DNA of 64,000 nt, from positions 1 to 64,000 of the forward strand of contig CANQCL010000005.1 of assembly GCA_947589215.1 (NCBI GenBank), read 5' to 3'. This DNA comes from an uncultured Clostridia bacterium (GTDB lineage: Bacteria > Bacillota > Clostridia > Oscillospirales > Ruminococcaceae). Numbering within the stretch: position 1 is the stretch's first letter; each line of letters starts with the position of its first letter. The notes beneath the pieces were generated by a model. That model was not told the DNA's origin. It did not search any database and was given only the letters and a program-made list of their open reading frames with translations. The position numbers and the translations under genes are program-made. Below are positions 34,218-43,800 of this stretch, in pieces.

Positions 34218-35597
34218 ATGGCAATCCGATTTTTTGATATGTTCTCAGGGATAGGCGGTTTCAGGTACGGACTTGAAAAAGCAGGAGGCTTTAAATGTGT
34301 AGGATATTGTGAGATAGATAAGTATGCAAAAATGGCATATGAAGCTATGTATGATACGGAAGGAGAGATGTATTATGAAGACGCAGCCAAAATCAACCCG
34401 TATGAGTTACCCGATTTCGACCTTATTTGCGGAGGATTCCCTTGCCAGGCATTTTCAATTGCTGGAAAAAGGGGAGGTTTTAATGACGCAAGAGGAACTC
34501 TTTTCTTTGAAATTGCCCGAATCGCTGCCGTTAAAAAACCTAAATATCTGTTACTTGAGAATGTTCCCGGACTCTTGTCGCATGACAAAGGCAGGACGTT
34601 TGCGACGATCCTCAGTACGCTGGATGAGTTGGGGTACGATGTCGCATGGCAAGTGCTTAACAGCGCAGATTTTAATGTCGCCCAGTCAAGAAAAAGAGTG
34701 TATATTATCGGATTTCTTAGAGAAAGATGTGCCGGAAAAGTATTGTCTTTCACAGAGTCAAATCCAAAAACTATTGTCAGGCGCATACCCGGAAGTGAAG
34801 GGAACAGAGTCTACTCAGTCGAAGGGTTAGGTATAACTTTAACAGGATCGGCAGGAGGTTTCGGCGGTAAAACAGGAATGTATGAGATCATGGGTTTACC
34901 TATTAAGGTGAAAACAAAAAGCGGATATCAAATAGCATTGCCCGGTGACAGTATTGATCTTGCATATCCTAACCTAAATTCAAGGCGAGGTCGGGTAGGA
35001 AGCGAAATAGCCCATACTGTAACGCCAAGCTGTACACAAGGGTATTACGCATTATTTATAGATATGAATCCGAATCCCGAAATAACCGAAATGGCAAGGT
35101 GTATAACCGCAAGGCAAAACAACGGAATAGGCAATTACAAGGGAGAAAAGTCAGGAGTAATTGTGGTTTCAGAACCTATAGCAGTCATCAATCCTGAAAA
35201 GGAAAAGGTAAGACAGCAAGGCAGGCGTTTTAAACTTCCGAACGAGCCTATGTTTACAATCACAGTCTGTGATAAACACGGAGTAATCTATTGCGGTTAT
35301 ATCAGAAAGCTGCTGCCGATAGAATGCTGGAGGCTTCAGGGTCAGACAGATGAGAACTTCTTTAAAGCGTTTTTCCTTGATAAAGAGTTAGGTATCAGAT
35401 TCAACCGCATATATCAAAAACACAAGAATAACCGAGTTAGGTTAATGGAGTGGGCTTTTGAACATCAGAAGCTCTCCGACTGTCAGTTATATAAGCAGGC
35501 AGGAAATTCAGTTACTACTAACGTCATAACAGAAATTGCTGAAAATATCAAATTGATTGAAAATGAAGGAAGTGATAATAGTGCCAAATCATGTTGA
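34218..35597 (+). CDS. DNA (cytosine-5) methyltransferase, orphan
   Basis: 459 residues with the C5-methylase motifs in order: FFDMFSGIGGFRYGLEKAG (SAM site), GGFPCQAFSIAGKRGGF with catalytic Cys in PCQ, LLENVPGLL (ENV), QSRKRVYIIG, and the C-terminal QAGNSVTTNVI. No restriction enzyme lies nearby, so it probably protects the incoming element or modifies the host. Unlike its neighbours it has no acidic Met tail. Its 3' end overlaps the next gene's GTG start by 17 nt. Confidence 0.93.
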   Translation: MAIRFFDMFSGIGGFRYGLEKAGGFKCVGYCEIDKYAKMAYEAMYDTEGEMYYEDAAKINPYELPDFDLICGGFPCQAFSIAGKRGGFNDARGTLFFEIARIAAVKKPKYLLLENVPGLLSHDKGRTFATILSTLDELGYDVAWQVLNSADFNVAQSRKRVYIIGFLRERCAGKVLSFTESNPKTIVRRIPGSEGNRVYSVEGLGITLTGSAGGFGGKTGMYEIMGLPIKVKTKSGYQIALPGDSIDLAYPNLNSRRGRVGSEIAHTVTPSCTQGYYALFIDMNPNPEITEMARCITARQNNGIGNYKGEKSGVIVVSEPIAVINPEKEKVRQQGRRFKLPNEPMFTITVCDKHGVIYCGYIRKLLPIECWRLQGQTDENFFKAFFLDKELGIRFNRIYQKHKNNRVRLMEWAFEHQKLSDCQLYKQAGNSVTTNVITEIAENIKLIENEGSDNSAKSC

Positions 35598-36657
35598 AAA
35601 TTTAATCAGAATAAGCGGTGACGAGCAAAAAATCCGTGAAATACTTGAAACAATTAAAAATGATGAATACGGTATAGGTACGGTAGATTTTAATAAAATT
35701 ATTCCAATGCCGAAATCTCTGGATATTGAATGCGGAAGTAGAACAGATAAAGGGTTAAAAGCATATACGGATTTTGCTTCATCTTATGCTAAAGGTGAAA
35801 ACATACCCATAAGAAGTGAACAAGCATACCTTAAAAAAAGAAAAGATATCAGTTCAGAAGAATGGGAGTTAGGAAAAACTGCCTATCAAAATATTAAGAA
35901 GTACGGTTATTCAACTTGGTATGATTGGAGAGTTAATAACTGGGGAACAAAATGGAACGCTTACGGATATGAAGAAGATCATCAATACGAAAATGATAAT
36001 ATTCTTAGGTTTCAAACTGCGTGGTCAGCACCTGAGCCTATACTAGAAAAGCTCAGTAAAATGTATCCTGATATAACTTTTTATCATGCATGGGCTGATG
36101 AGGATCTAGGTTACAACTGCGGTCTTAGAGAATATCTAGGCGGCAAAAAATCAGGAGAATATATAACTGATGATCAAAAAGAAGCGTTAAAGTTTGCTAC
36201 ACTTGTTTGGAATCTCGAATCTGAAGAAATAGACGAATTATTTAGTAAAGATAAAATATTGTCTATTGAAGAACAAAACAAAGAGATAAAGACACAATCA
36301 CTTACAGATGAAAAGCTGGAAGTGGTAGAGATTCTAGGGCAAACAGCCCTGTTTACAAACGGCAGGGTTACAGATGAAGAACTGCCTGACGGTTTATATA
36401 AATACGACCTTCGGGAAGGAGAAAATATCAGCTTTGCAACTATAGAGAAATCGGTAACAGTTAATCATTCGGGAACTATACTTGTTAAATCTCCGCTGGA
36501 TTTTTACGGTCAGAGATATTTAGTTTTAGATGATGATACTTCTCCAAATTTTCTCGGCTATAGCCTAACGCCTGAAGAATTTATGGAAACAGACTTTACA
36601 CAATCAGAAGAACAGGATGAAGAAGATACACAAACAATCGGAGGTATGATTTTATGA
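35581..36657 (+). CDS. YubB-like (DUF1281) plus LPD25-like protein
   Basis: 358 residues. The N-terminus is a ferredoxin-like YubB/DUF1281 domain (MPNHVENLIRISGD, NWGTKWNAYGYE, LRFQTAWSAPEPILEKL, FYHAWADEDLGYNCG), common on conjugative plasmids. The C-terminal ~110 residues (LPDGLYKYDLREGENISFATIE, NHSGTILVKSP) resemble the large-polyvalent-protein-associated domain LPD25. It ends EEDTQTIGGMIL after an acidic run. GTG 35581 fits the MPNHV start of the family and gaaggaag upstream. Function is unknown. Confidence 0.75.
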   Translation: MPNHVENLIRISGDEQKIREILETIKNDEYGIGTVDFNKIIPMPKSLDIECGSRTDKGLKAYTDFASSYAKGENIPIRSEQAYLKKRKDISSEEWELGKTAYQNIKKYGYSTWYDWRVNNWGTKWNAYGYEEDHQYENDNILRFQTAWSAPEPILEKLSKMYPDITFYHAWADEDLGYNCGLREYLGGKKSGEYITDDQKEALKFATLVWNLESEEIDELFSKDKILSIEEQNKEIKTQSLTDEKLEVVEILGQTALFTNGRVTDEELPDGLYKYDLREGENISFATIEKSVTVNHSGTILVKSPLDFYGQRYLVLDDDTSPNFLGYSLTPEEFMETDFTQSEEQDEEDTQTIGGMIL

Positions 36658-37229
36658 GTGTAAAAATGATAACAACAGACGAACTTCGTCATATGAAAGG
36701 TGACGAGGGGCTGATTCTGCAAGGGTGCGGCGGCAACCTTGATGAATGGGTGGAGGGCATCAATGATATGTTTACTGACGAAGGCATATTAAAGGAAGGC
36801 AGTAAATTTGAAAATTGCTTAGCATTTGAAAATAACGGCGTTACCTGTCTTCTATTTCCGTTTAAGAATGTCAAAATTGAAACTGGCAAGTTAGCTATCT
36901 GGAGATTGAAAACCCATGAAACCTTCGGCGGTAAGTGGCTGTCTGATTATGTTCCAAATGTGCTAGGTGGGTTTGTTGAATATCAGGAACAGAAAAAGCC
37001 TGATTGTCCGCTGATAGGCCAGGACGGCAATATATATAATCTCATGGGGATTGCCTCACGAACGCTTAGAGAAAACGGAATGGGAGATCAGGCAACGGAA
37101 ATGTGTAATCGTATTCATAAATCAGGCAGCTATAACGAGGCACTGTGTATTTTGGATGAATATGTGAACATAACTTCCGTTGACGATACGGAAGATGAAG
37201 AATATGACGAAGGGATGGTGATGTTATGA
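36654..37229 (+). CDS. LPD28-like polyvalent-protein domain protein
   Basis: 191 residues: DEGLILQGCGGNLDEWVEGIN, ILKEGSKFENCLAF, LAIWRLKTHETFGGKWLSDYVPN. This block is shared with proteins I recall as LPD28 in Tn1549-like elements, where it appears alone or in large multi-domain proteins carried by mobile DNA. It ends DEEYDEGMVML, again acidic with Met near the end. The ATG overlaps the preceding stop by 4 nt. Confidence 0.7.
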   Translation: MSVKMITTDELRHMKGDEGLILQGCGGNLDEWVEGINDMFTDEGILKEGSKFENCLAFENNGVTCLLFPFKNVKIETGKLAIWRLKTHETFGGKWLSDYVPNVLGGFVEYQEQKKPDCPLIGQDGNIYNLMGIASRTLRENGMGDQATEMCNRIHKSGSYNEALCILDEYVNITSVDDTEDEEYDEGMVML

Positions 37230-37263
37230 TTGTAGGATAAATATAAAATAAAAAAATAAAACT

Positions 37264-37294
37264 GATATCAATCGCTCTGAAAACGATTGATATC
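37264..37294 (+). promoter_or_regulatory. 11-bp inverted repeat before the Dam-like gene
   Basis: gatatcaatcg and cgattgatatc are exact complements 9 bases apart. There is no T-run, so it may be an operator or mRNA hairpin affecting translation of the gene starting near 37326. Confidence 0.5.
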
Positions 37295-37325
37295 TAGGGC
37301 GATTGGTATTCACCAAAAGGAGGTG

Positions 37326-38309
37326 GTGATTATCAAAACCCCTGTAAGCTGGGTAGGAAATAAAACTCCTATCCTTCATATACTGTATGCTCTGTTTCCG
37401 ATAAACTATGAAAGGTATATAGAACCGTTCGGCGGCTCCGGCGCTGTTCTTTTAGGCAAGGCAAAGCCTGATAAATTTGAAGTATACAACGACTATAACC
37501 GAAATCTTGTAAATCTATTTCGCTGTATGAGAGACCGTCCGCTTGCCTTTATTAAAGAACTGGGATTCCTCACTCTGAATTCAAGAGATGACTTTTTTGC
37601 AATAAAAAAGTTCTTTAAGAAAGAGGAATTTGAGGATAACTTTTTAAATGAGGAGTTAGAACTCACCAATATCATACTTCCCGATATTCAGGCAAAAGAA
37701 ATAAGGGAGTTATATAAGGCTTCAAAACAAGACTACGACTTAAGACGTGCAGTAATGTTTTTAAAACTGCTAAGATATAGCTATTCAAGTGGCGGAAAAA
37801 GCTATGCGTGTCAGCCGTTCTCAGTTTGGAGCCTTTTTGAGTTGGTACAGAATTTAAGCAAAAGGCTTGCAAACGCCATTATTGAAAATCAGGATTTCGA
37901 GGTGCTGATAAAGCATTATGACAGAGATGATGCATTTATCTATTCAGACCCTCCGTATTACACAAGCGAGTATATGTATGAATGCGGTTTCACATGGGAA
38001 GATCATGTCCGACTGCGTGATACACTTGCTGATGCAAAAGGAAAATGGCTTGTGTCATATAATGACTGTGATGAAATCAGAGAACTGTATAAAGGATATG
38101 AGTTTTTCGATTTCAAGAGAATTCATTCAATGGTACAGAAGTATGAGGCAGGAAAGGAGTTTCCCGAACTGTTGATAGGAAACTACGATTTGTTTGAAAG
38201 AGAACGGTCAAAGCCAAGACAACTGACCCTGATGGATCTTCAAGACGGTTATCATCAGGATATTGAAAAAATGCTAAAGGAGAAAATACAGTATGGTAAA
38301 CACTATTAA
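37326..38309 (+). CDS. dam: DNA adenine methylase (Dam family), orphan
   Basis: About 327 residues: TPVSWVGNKTPILHILYALFP and YIEPFGGSGAVLLGK (SAM-binding FxGxG) and the catalytic DAFIYSDPPYYTSEY (DPPY). It methylates adenine, most likely in a short palindrome. It is an orphan, placed with ArdA and the C5-methylase in the establishment block. The start is uncertain: aaggagg lies at 37317-37323, so GTG 37326 or the following ATT/ATC codons are the best candidates. No acidic tail. Confidence 0.85.
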   Translation: MIIKTPVSWVGNKTPILHILYALFPINYERYIEPFGGSGAVLLGKAKPDKFEVYNDYNRNLVNLFRCMRDRPLAFIKELGFLTLNSRDDFFAIKKFFKKEEFEDNFLNEELELTNIILPDIQAKEIRELYKASKQDYDLRRAVMFLKLLRYSYSSGGKSYACQPFSVWSLFELVQNLSKRLANAIIENQDFEVLIKHYDRDDAFIYSDPPYYTSEYMYECGFTWEDHVRLRDTLADAKGKWLVSYNDCDEIRELYKGYEFFDFKRIHSMVQKYEAGKEFPELLIGNYDLFERERSKPRQLTLMDLQDGYHQDIEKMLKEKIQYGKHY

Positions 38310-38505
38310 AGAAACAGAATATGTACTTCTACCTGTTCCGACAGAGATAATGACAGAAGCAAATTTAAAGGAAAGCAACAATCTGCAATTTAGCGTAAAC
38401 AACGGAAAAATTGAAATAGAAGCCGTCAGAGATATAGAAGGACTGATTTGTAACGGTGATTGCAGAAACTGTCCATGCAGTGATGATTGCGATGAATGTG
38501 AATAA
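38293..38505 (+). CDS. Small Cys-rich protein paired with AbrB
   Basis: 70 residues. The first part (EYVLLPVPTEIMTEANLKE, LQFSVNNGKIEIEAV) resembles a swapped-hairpin or AbrB-like fold. The C-terminus is a Cys cluster (CNGDCRNCPCSDDCDEC) that could bind a metal ion. The ATG follows aaaggaga and overlaps the methylase end. Such a protein before an AbrB gene is a repeated arrangement in related elements, to my knowledge. Confidence 0.6.
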   Translation: MVNTIKETEYVLLPVPTEIMTEANLKESNNLQFSVNNGKIEIEAVRDIEGLICNGDCRNCPCSDDCDECE

Positions 38506-38536
38506 AAAAGCAAAACTCAGAAAGGAGTGAGTTAAT

Positions 38537-38818
38537 ATGCAAATGTTTAGAATTTTAGGTAAGCGAGGGAGAGTAACGATCCCCTTAGAGATACGTCAGG
38601 CTGTAGGTTTTAAAACCAATGATGTTATCAGCTTTACAGCGGATGATAACAATACCGTAACCTTAAAAAGAGAAAAAATATGTGATAACTGCAAAGGAAC
38701 TCAGTCTGCCAAAGATGATGAGTTCCTTAATTTTTTGGATAAACTCTCTGAAGAACAGCAGAGGGAAGCACTTATCCATTTGTCAGTAAAATGGGCAGAG
38801 AGGAAAGGAGATAAATAG
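38537..38818 (+). CDS. AbrB/MazE-family transcriptional regulator
   Basis: 93 residues. The N-terminal swapped-hairpin DNA-binding domain reads RILGKRGRVTIPLEIRQAVGFKTNDVISF, the classic AbrB pattern. The C-terminal half has CDNCKG and a helical segment (LDKLSEEQQREALIHLSVKWAERK). It is likely an ICE-encoded regulator of the leading block. Ribosome site aaaggagtg. Confidence 0.85.
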   Translation: MQMFRILGKRGRVTIPLEIRQAVGFKTNDVISFTADDNNTVTLKREKICDNCKGTQSAKDDEFLNFLDKLSEEQQREALIHLSVKWAERKGDK

Positions 38819-39499
38819 TTGCAGATAAAGATTTTTCAGATAAATCCCGAAAGGGATAAAAACAAAGTGATGTTCGCATCACTTGATGATACAGAAACCC
38901 GTCAGGAATCCTCTAAACTTGATCCTTCGATCTATGACCGTGTCTTTACAGGTGATGTGGATTGTGAGGATCTAGAGGAAGTATATAAATTATTTAATAC
39001 AGACGGACACAGGTTGAACAGAGGACATTCGCTTTCAGTATCAGACATTATTGAGGTTGAGTCAGAAAAAGGCTCTGAATTCTATTTCTGCGACAGTATA
39101 GGCTTTAAGCCAGTTAGCTTTAAGCCTGAAAAAGCACAGGCTTCGGATGATCTAATTAGAGTGCTGGTAGTTGAACCGAATCGTGTTCCGTATGAGTCTG
39201 AAATCGTTAATACGCTTGAAGGACAGCAAAAGGCTGTTGAAGGCTTAATAGAGTATTTGTATAACGATGACGATACGATAATTGTTCTTAATGAGGAAAG
39301 CAAGCTGAATGGAATGGAAGGAAACCGCAGGATAGAAGGAGATGTTCTTGCAGGACCTTTCTTTATAGCCGGAGATGACGGAGAGAAGCTGTGTTCACTA
39401 ACAGATGAGCAGTTAGAAAAATATGCGGATGTATTCGCAGAGCCGGAGGATATATCTCCAGATGAAATAGAGTCTCATACTGGGTATATATTAATGTAA
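38819..39499 (+). CDS. YodL plus DUF3846 protein with Met tail
   Basis: 226 residues with TTG start after aaaggag. The N-terminal half is YodL-like (IYDRVFTGDVDCEDLEEVYKL, HRLNRGHSLSVSDIIEV, EFYFCDSIGFKPVSF). The C-terminal half matches DUF3846 (IRVLVVEPNRVPYESEIVN, LEGQQKAVEGLIEYL, LNEESKLNGMEGNRR). Both domains recur in Tn1549-like elements with unknown roles. It ends SPDEIESHTGYILM. It begins immediately after the AbrB stop. Confidence 0.75.
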   Translation: MQIKIFQINPERDKNKVMFASLDDTETRQESSKLDPSIYDRVFTGDVDCEDLEEVYKLFNTDGHRLNRGHSLSVSDIIEVESEKGSEFYFCDSIGFKPVSFKPEKAQASDDLIRVLVVEPNRVPYESEIVNTLEGQQKAVEGLIEYLYNDDDTIIVLNEESKLNGMEGNRRIEGDVLAGPFFIAGDDGEKLCSLTDEQLEKYADVFAEPEDISPDEIESHTGYILM

Positions 39500-39552
39500 C
39501 CTATTATTTGTAATTTTTAAAAAAATATTGTATAATAAAGGAGAAAAAGAAA

Positions 39553-39963
39553 ATGGCAGTTAAGAAATCAAAAACAAATACAGCGAAGAAAGCTGAACAA
39601 AAAGTTAGACAAGTACCAATAATCAGTGCAAGAATTGACAAGCTGTATAATTATGAGGACAGCAATTTAAAAGCAGTTGCAAGCGTAAATATCGGCGGTG
39701 CATTTGCAGTACACGGAATAAGGATAATTGAATCACAAAAGGGTATGTTTGTGGCTATGCCGTAAACACGCTATACAGATTCAAACGGAGAAACTAAGTA
39801 TAGGGATATTACTCATCCTGTAACATCTGCTGCAAGAAAAGAACTGATCGACAAGGTAACAGAAGCATATGATAAGGCTCTTGAAGAACAGCAGAATGAA
39901 ACGGAATCAGAGGATGAAACAGAAGATGAGTCCGAATCTCAGGAATTAGTGCCTCAAATGTAA
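39553..39963 (+). pseudogene. SpoVG-like protein with one in-frame stop
   Basis: Residues 1-70 (VRQVPIISARIDKLYNYEDSNLKAVASVNIGGAFAVHGIRII) match the SpoVG RNA/DNA-binding fold. A TAA at 39763-39765 then interrupts, and the same frame continues with TDSNGETKYRDITHPVTSAARKELI and the tail ESESQELVPQM to a stop at 39961. Without the stop it is a normal ~136-residue ICE SpoVG protein. CAA to TAA is a likely mutation. The acidic tail fits the shared signal described in the findings. Confidence 0.8.
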
Positions 39964-40030
39964 CTTTTTTGTGTTGCAGCTAGACATTTTGAAATTAGTC
40001 GGTATACTGTGTGGTAAAGGAGTGATTTAG

Positions 40031-40774
40031 ATGAAAAGAAATATACTTCTAATCATTATTTCAGGCTTAATAATAATGAGCCTTTCAGGCTGCGAGAAAA
40101 ATACTGCAAAAAATACGGAAAAGGCTGAAACGCAAAGTACATCCGTTACAAGCAGTATGACAACAGAAACAGCCGAGTCGAGTTCAATAACAATTTCTAC
40201 AAAGCAAACAGAAAGTACAAAAAGCACGGTACAGTCAGAAAAGAAAACAACAGTTACAAAGGAAAGCACTTCTGTAACTTCAACTCAAACCGAAACTCGT
40301 ACAAGTCAAAGCTCATTAAAGAAAGCAGTTAAGCCTACAGCAGTCAAGAAAACCACACCGAAAACCACAACGACAGTTCAAAAAACAAAGAAGAAAACCA
40401 CTACTACAATTAAAAAAGTAAAAAAGAGGACCACAACTACAGTTAAGAAAACAAAGAGAAAAGTTACAACCACAAAGCGAAAAACAACAACCACAAAGAA
40501 GAAAGTGAAAACAACTACGGCAGCGATAAATATCTCATACTATGTACAATTCGCTAAAGATTACGGACTAAGCATAGGCTTGTCCTATGACTCAACAGCT
40601 ACAGCGTGTTGGGATAATCCGATAATAGTCAGCAGTACAAATGGCGCTGCGGTTGAAAGAGATGTAAAAGACTTGTTAAAAAGATACAAGAATGTAGAAA
40701 AATTCACATACTTCTGCGTATGGTCACAAAAGCGATCTGATGGAAAATATGATCTATATGTCGGATACGCTTAA
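40031..40774 (+). CDS. ICE lipoprotein with Thr/Lys linker
   Basis: 247 residues: lipobox LSGC near residue 20, then ~140 residues of Ser/Thr/Lys/Glu low complexity (TTTTVKKTKRK-like repeats), and a C-terminal ~90-residue globular part (YYVQFAKDYGLSIGLSYDSTATACWDNPIIV). The long linker would reach through the cell wall. Adjacent to the surface adhesin gene, it probably acts in contact or wall passage during conjugation. No family was recognised. Confidence 0.6.
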   Translation: MKRNILLIIISGLIIMSLSGCEKNTAKNTEKAETQSTSVTSSMTTETAESSSITISTKQTESTKSTVQSEKKTTVTKESTSVTSTQTETRTSQSSLKKAVKPTAVKKTTPKTTTTVQKTKKKTTTTIKKVKKRTTTTVKKTKRKVTTTKRKTTTTKKKVKTTTAAINISYYVQFAKDYGLSIGLSYDSTATACWDNPIIVSSTNGAAVERDVKDLLKRYKNVEKFTYFCVWSQKRSDGKYDLYVGYA

Positions 40775-40800
40775 ATCAAACTAAATAGTAATAAATATCA

Positions 40801-40829
40801 GGCGCATCAAAATGATGCGTCTTTTTTTA
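40801..40829 (+). terminator. Terminator before the surface adhesin
   Basis: ggcgcatca pairs with tgatgcgtc across two A and is followed by seven T. The adhesin ribosome site begins about 8 bases further on. Confidence 0.85.
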
Positions 40830-40848
40830 TTGCAGAAAGGACAATATT

Positions 40849-43800
40849 ATGAAGAAAATATTTAAAAAATTAACGGCAGTATTACTCGCCGTATCAACAG
40901 GTATTTCCGCAATATCAGGGTTCTCAATGAATGTAACAGCCGCAACTAAACAGGATATATATATCATTGATCTGCCTCGTGGAAATGATTCCAATCAAAG
41001 CGGTTGGGGACATCCTGCACTAAACTTTATGAACGGCTGGTCAGTATTACAAACGAATTTCAGCGAAGCTATTGCAGTTGATAGCTTTGAAGGCAAGAGC
41101 TGTTACTGTATTGAACCCGGAGTTCCGCTTTTTTCAGGCAATGTTCTGTCAAAAGAAGCTGAAAGCTTTTGGGATAGCTATCCGTCTAAGTATAACAAGA
41201 GTATAACTCCCGATGAAATCAAGTTATTTATAGGCAGAATAATGCAGTACGGTTGGACAGGAAATAACAGTTACAACTGGGTATCACAGAATTCAGCAAA
41301 ATCAGATGAGTGTGCAGAATATCTTGCAACTCAGTTACTTGTATGGGAAACAGTTGTAGGAGAGCGTGATGAGAATTTTAATAAAATAAGTGCTGCTGAT
41401 TATGGTAAGAAGAATATCAAGGCAATGATACAAAGCAATCATCCTCTGTATACAAAAATTTTTAACTATTATGATGATATTGTAAAAAAGGTCAAGAATC
41501 ATACTAAAATACCGAGCTTCACAAATAAAAGTGCGTCACAAGCAGATACTGTTGAACTTAAATGGAACGGTTCTAAGTACACAGTTACCCTGACAGACAG
41601 TAATAAGGTGCTGTCAGACTACAGCTTCAGCGGAAACGGTCTTAAGTTTTCTAAGGACGGCAATAAGCTGACGATTACAGCAGATGAAGCTCCAAGCGGT
41701 ACTGTAAAGGTTACAGCAGATAAAAAAGAGTCAAAGCGTAAGTCGATTATCACATGGACCGATGAAATTTACGATCCTGATTCTGAGGATATTCAGGATG
41801 TAGTTACCTATGGTGAAAGCGTAAACGATCCTGTTAAGGCGTTTTTGAATGTAAAGGTAAGCTATGGCTCTATAAAAATTCAGAAGTCATCTGAGGACAG
41901 CAAGGTTTCAGGAATCTCCTTCACAATTTCGGGAAACGGAGTAAACAAGACGGTGCAGACAAACAGCAGCGGTGTTGTTCAAGTAGACAATCTTCCTCCC
42001 GGAACATATACAATTACAGAGCAATTGTATGATAAATATGTGCCGCAGGAAGCTCATAAGGTTACCGTTGTTGGCGGTCAGGTGTCAACAGTATCGTTTA
42101 ATAATAAGCTGAAGCGAGGAAAGCTGACTGTAACTAAAAATTCAGAGGACGGTCTTAATCAAGGGGTTAAATTTCATTTGTACGGTACATCTTTATCAGG
42201 AATAAAGGTAGATGAGTATGCAGTTACAAATGCAAACGGAATAGCAACTTTTAATGATATTCTGATAGGCACAGGCTTTACCCTTGAAGAAGTTGATACA
42301 GCAATACGCTATGTTATTCCAAAAAGCCAAACATCAGCCGTTGAGTGGAATAAGGTAACGAATAAGACAGTAGTAAATATTCTGAAAAAGTTCTGTGTTA
42401 CAGTAACTAAATCAGATGCAGAAACAAAATCTCCTCAGGGTGACGCATCTCTAGCAGGGGCAAAGTACGGAATATATAAAGGGGATAAGCTGATAGATAC
42501 CTATACCACAGACGCAAACGGTCAGTTCACAACAAAGTATTATGTTTGCGGTGATGACTGGTCAATAAAAGAAATCTCACCAAGTGAGGGATATCTGCTT
42601 GACGAAAAGTCTTACCATGTAGGTGCAGAGGCAAAGCTGTATACAGTTGAGTATAACAAGACGAAAAATGATGTAACAGAACAGGTCATTAAGGGCAATA
42701 TTTCAATTATCAAGCATACGGATGACGGCAAAACTCAGATAGAAACACCTGAAAAAGGTGCAGAATTTGAAGTGTATCTGAAATCTTCCGGCAGCTATGA
42801 GAAGGCAAAGGACACAGAAAAAGATCATCTCATTTGCGATGAAAACGGCTATGCTCAGACAAAGGATATGCCATATGGCATATATACAGTTCATCAGGTA
42901 AGCGGATGGGAAGGCAGAGAGAAAATTAAAGATTTTGACGTATATATAGCAAAAGACGGTCAGACCTACAGATACCTCATAAATAACGCTAACTTTGAGT
43001 CGTATATAAAGATAGTAAAGACAGACTCTGAAACAGGAAAAACTATTCCGTATGCAGGGGCAGGATTTAAACTCTACAAACCTGACGGAAGTCTTATCAC
43101 TCAGACCTTTACCTATCCAACGCCCACAACTATAGATACCTTCTATACAAACAGCGAGGGTTATCTTGTAACTCCTGAAAAGCTGGAATACGGCAGCGGA
43201 TATTATCTTATCGAGGTTCAGGCTCCTTACGGATATGTGTTAAACAGCGATCCTGTGTATTTTGATGTAACTGAAGAAAACTCTCATGATGAAAACGGCT
43301 TGACTATTGTAGTTGCAAAAAAGCCTAATAAGCCTCAAAAGGGAGTAATAAAAATATCAAAGAACGGAGAAGTATTCTCATCAGTTACTGAAACAGACGG
43401 TATATATCAGCCGATATATGAAGTCAAAGGTCTTGAGGGTGCAGTATATGAAATAACTGCCGCTGAAGATATTGTAACTCTTGACGGAACGGTTCGTGCT
43501 AAAAAAGGCAATGTCGTTGATACCGTTACTACAGACAAAGAGGGTAAGACAGTCAGCAAAGAACTTTATCTCGGGAAATATGAGGTAAAGGAAATTACTG
43601 CTCCTTATGGTATGGTATTAAATGATAAAACAAATAAGGTAGAGCTCACCTATGCAGGGCAGGAGGTTGAGATAACAGAAACAGAAACAAGCTTTTACAA
43701 TGAAAGACAGCGTGTTCAAATTGATCTGAACAAGGTTATGGAACAGGACGATAAGTTCAATATAGGCAAAAACGGAGAGATAACAGCAGTATCATTCGGC

